Below are positions 31,471-33,230 of a stretch of DNA of 33,230 bases, piece by piece. Each line of letters starts with the position of its first letter. The first letter of the stretch is position 1. Origin of the DNA: Candidatus Blautia faecipullorum (lineage in GTDB: Bacteria; Bacillota; Clostridia; Lachnospirales; Lachnospiraceae); NCBI GenBank assembly GCA_019115125.1, contig DXEG01000026.1, forward strand, positions 1-33,230, read 5' to 3'. Made by a program: the position numbers and the translations under genes. The notes under the pieces are model-generated. The model did no database searches, was not told the DNA's origin, and saw nothing but the letters and a program-made list of their open reading frames with translations.

Positions 31471-33225
31471 ATGAAGGTTGTTGTAGGACAGGGAAGCTGT
31501 GGTATTGCTACCGGAGCGAAAAAGACCTCTAATGAGTTTGAGCGCATCACAGCAGAAAAAAATCTGACAAATGTTGTCATTGACAAAACAGGCTGTATCG
31601 GAACCTGTTATCTGGAGCCGATCGTAGACGTATACAACGACGAGGGCAGCCTGGAGGCAAGATATGTAAAATGTACCACCGACAAGGTGGAGGAGATCGT
31701 AAACGAGCATCTGATCGGCGGCAAGCCGGTAGAGAAATATATGATCCCGGAAGAGGATCAGGCGTTTCTTTCCCAGCAGCAGAGAATCGTACTGCGCAAC
31801 TGCGGACAGATCAATCCCGAGAAGATCGACGAGTACATAGCCGCAGGCGGATATGAGGCCGCAAAAAAAGTAATCACCTCCATGACTCCGGACGAGGTGA
31901 TCGAGGAGATCAAGGTTTCCGGACTTCGCGGACGAGGCGGCGCCGGATTCCCCACCTGGTTCAAGTGGAACGCCATCAAGTCCAACAAGGGCGCGCAGAA
32001 ATACATGGTCTGCAACGCGGACGAGGGCGACCCGGGCGCGTTCATGGACCGTTCCGTACTGGAAGGCGATCCCCATTCCCTTCTGGAAGGTATGATTATC
32101 GGCGGTTTTGCTGCCGGAGCTACAGAAGGCATTATTTATTGCCGTGCCGAGTATCCTCTTGCCATCGCCCGTCTTGAGATCGCCATGGCTCAGGCCAGAG
32201 AAAAAGGCTTCCTGGGTAAAAACCTTTTCGGCACAGGTTTTGATTTTGACATTCGCATCAAGGCAGGCGCGGGCGCTTTTGTCTGCGGCGAGGAGACCGC
32301 TCTCATCGCGTCTCTGGAAGGCGAGAGAGGTATGCCCCGTCTGAAACCGCCGTTCCCGGCGGCAAAGGGCTACTGGAAGCTGCCTACCAATATCAATAAC
32401 GTGGAGACCTACGCCAACGTAGCATGGATCATGGCCAACGGCGGACAGGCCTTCGCGGACAGAGGCTCCTCCAGCTCCAAAGGATCCAAGGTATTTGCCC
32501 TTGCAGGAAAGATCAAAAAAGGCGGCCTTGTGGAGGTGCCTATGGGTATGACTCTCCGCGAGGTTATCTACAACATCGGCGGCGGAATCAAAAACGACAA
32601 GGAATTCAAGGCTGTTCAGATGGGCGGTCCTTCCGGCGGATGTATTCCGGCAGAGCTGATCGATACACCTGTTACATACGAGGATATCAATAAGACCGGA
32701 GCGATCGTTGGTTCCGGCGGTATGATCGTTATGGACGAGGATACCTGTATGGTAGATATGGCCCGTTTCTTCCTGGATTTCACGAAGAAGGAGTCCTGCG
32801 GAAAATGTAACTACTGCCGTATCGGTACCAAGAGAATGCTGGAGATCCTTGAGAGAATCACCAGGGGAGAAGGAAAAGACGGAGACATCGAGCTTCTTGA
32901 GGAGCTGGCAGGAAAGATCAAGGACGGCGCTATGTGCGGACTTGGACAGACAGCCCCCAATCCGGTGCTTACCACCCTCCGTTATTTCCGCAATGAATAC
33001 GAGGATCATATTTACAATCATAAATGTACTGCAAAATCCTGTAAGGCTCTCATCCACTATGAGATCACAGAGGACTGCAAGGGCTGTACAGCCTGCGCGA
33101 GACACTGTCCGGTGGGCGCGATCAGCGGCGAGAAGAAACAGCAGCATAAGATCGATCCCGCTGTCTGCATTAAGTGCGGCAAGTGTGAGGAATCCTGTAA
33201 ATTTGGCGCAGTAAAGAGAGTTTAA
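31471..33225 (+). CDS. nuoF: NuoF/HydB-like NADH-binding flavoprotein with added ferredoxin domains
   Basis: This is the NADH/FMN entry subunit of a hydrogenase or related complex. In order it carries an N-terminal thioredoxin-like [2Fe-2S] domain (1-120, GKTGCIGTCYLEP-like), the FMN/NADH core (GLRGRGGAGFPTWFKW, NADEGDPGAFMDRS, GAGAFVCGEETALIASLEG), the [4Fe-4S] loop ESCGKCNYCRIGTKRM, and a C-terminal two-cluster ferredoxin (CKGCTACARHCPVGAI and CIKCGKCEESCKFGAV). This layout is that of bifurcating hydrogenase HydB/HndC rather than complex I NuoF. At 584 residues it is normal in length. The catalytic hydrogenase subunit is presumably just beyond the window, which ends 5 bases after the stop. 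Confidence 0.94.
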   Translation: MKVVVGQGSCGIATGAKKTSNEFERITAEKNLTNVVIDKTGCIGTCYLEPIVDVYNDEGSLEARYVKCTTDKVEEIVNEHLIGGKPVEKYMIPEEDQAFLSQQQRIVLRNCGQINPEKIDEYIAAGGYEAAKKVITSMTPDEVIEEIKVSGLRGRGGAGFPTWFKWNAIKSNKGAQKYMVCNADEGDPGAFMDRSVLEGDPHSLLEGMIIGGFAAGATEGIIYCRAEYPLAIARLEIAMAQAREKGFLGKNLFGTGFDFDIRIKAGAGAFVCGEETALIASLEGERGMPRLKPPFPAAKGYWKLPTNINNVETYANVAWIMANGGQAFADRGSSSSKGSKVFALAGKIKKGGLVEVPMGMTLREVIYNIGGGIKNDKEFKAVQMGGPSGGCIPAELIDTPVTYEDINKTGAIVGSGGMIVMDEDTCMVDMARFFLDFTKKESCGKCNYCRIGTKRMLEILERITRGEGKDGDIELLEELAGKIKDGAMCGLGQTAPNPVLTTLRYFRNEYEDHIYNHKCTAKSCKALIHYEITEDCKGCTACARHCPVGAISGEKKQQHKIDPAVCIKCGKCEESCKFGAVKRV

Positions 33226-33230
33226 TAGGA

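Noticed and set aside
31438-33147. A 569-codon open frame on the minus strand opposite nuoF
   Set aside because: It lies antisense to a gene with unmistakable domains, has no ribosome site, and its translation is rich in chance Cys/His/Ser without any family pattern. It is a GC-biased shadow frame.
1-33230. tRNA or rRNA genes
   Set aside because: No cloverleaf with a GTTCRANYC-type arm or rRNA core sequence was noticed on either strand; this was by eye only, so a tRNA search program would be the decisive check.

Overview
The window looks like chromosome of a spore-forming, anaerobic Lachnospiraceae-type clostridium; I cannot name a genus from the sequence. The clues are a sporulation gene (spoIVA), the redox repressor rex, NuoE/NuoF-like subunits of the kind used in bifurcating hydrogenases, a eukaryotic-type NADP isocitrate dehydrogenase, strong GGAGG ribosome sites, and remains of the conjugative elements common in gut Firmicutes.

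Layout. (1) 1-4053: end of a surface-polymer cluster, with a flippase tail, LicD, a fused phosphocholine cytidylyltransferase/choline kinase and an IspD/TarI-type cytidylyltransferase. Together they suggest a polymer carrying phosphocholine. A frameshifted SIR2-like remnant and a truncated next gene show decay. (2) 4068-7540: a scar of mobile DNA, with an IS66 transposase remnant, a relaxase fragment, a truncated VirB4, PrgI, a RepA tail and the tail of an ICE SNF2/methylase, on both strands and with most of the element missing. (3) 7622-12987: an AT-rich operon of an XRE regulator, a nuclease-methyltransferase fusion, a specificity subunit, and a DGQHR-type protein fused to a TIR/deoxyribosyltransferase-like domain. 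This is the best candidate for an undescribed system. (4) 12988-14160: gene fragments (AlbA_2, AAA-ATPase) around an IS1096 passenger-like gene. (5) 14160 to the end: GC-richer core DNA, with spoIVA, an XRE regulator, a polyprenyl glycosylphosphotransferase behind two look-alike promoters, an intracellular-type subtilase, icd, an ABC-F ATPase, rex, nnr-alr-mazF, a CNNM/CBS protein, yebC, a ClpP-like protease, and nuoE/nuoF.

The restriction-like operon has no HsdR helicase. Its nuclease motif lies at the N-terminus of the methyltransferase subunit, as in BcgI-type enzymes. The methyltransferase and specificity genes meet at a U UUU UUU heptamer, a 6-nt spacer and a 10-bp stem, which is the textbook layout of a -1 ribosomal frameshift site. 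The specificity ATG lies in the loop and has no visible Shine-Dalgarno. A 1204-residue fusion, translational coupling, or phase variation at the T7 run are all testable. The last gene joins a putative DNA-sensing or DNA-modification-linked domain to a putative NAD- or nucleotide-consuming domain, so the operon may combine restriction with abortive infection. Other small-scale signals are a 41-bp tandem repeat of hairpins and a ribosome-site-sequestering hairpin before the ClpP-like gene, a two-hairpin leader before the ABC-F gene, and a MazF toxin gene with no antitoxin gene beside it.
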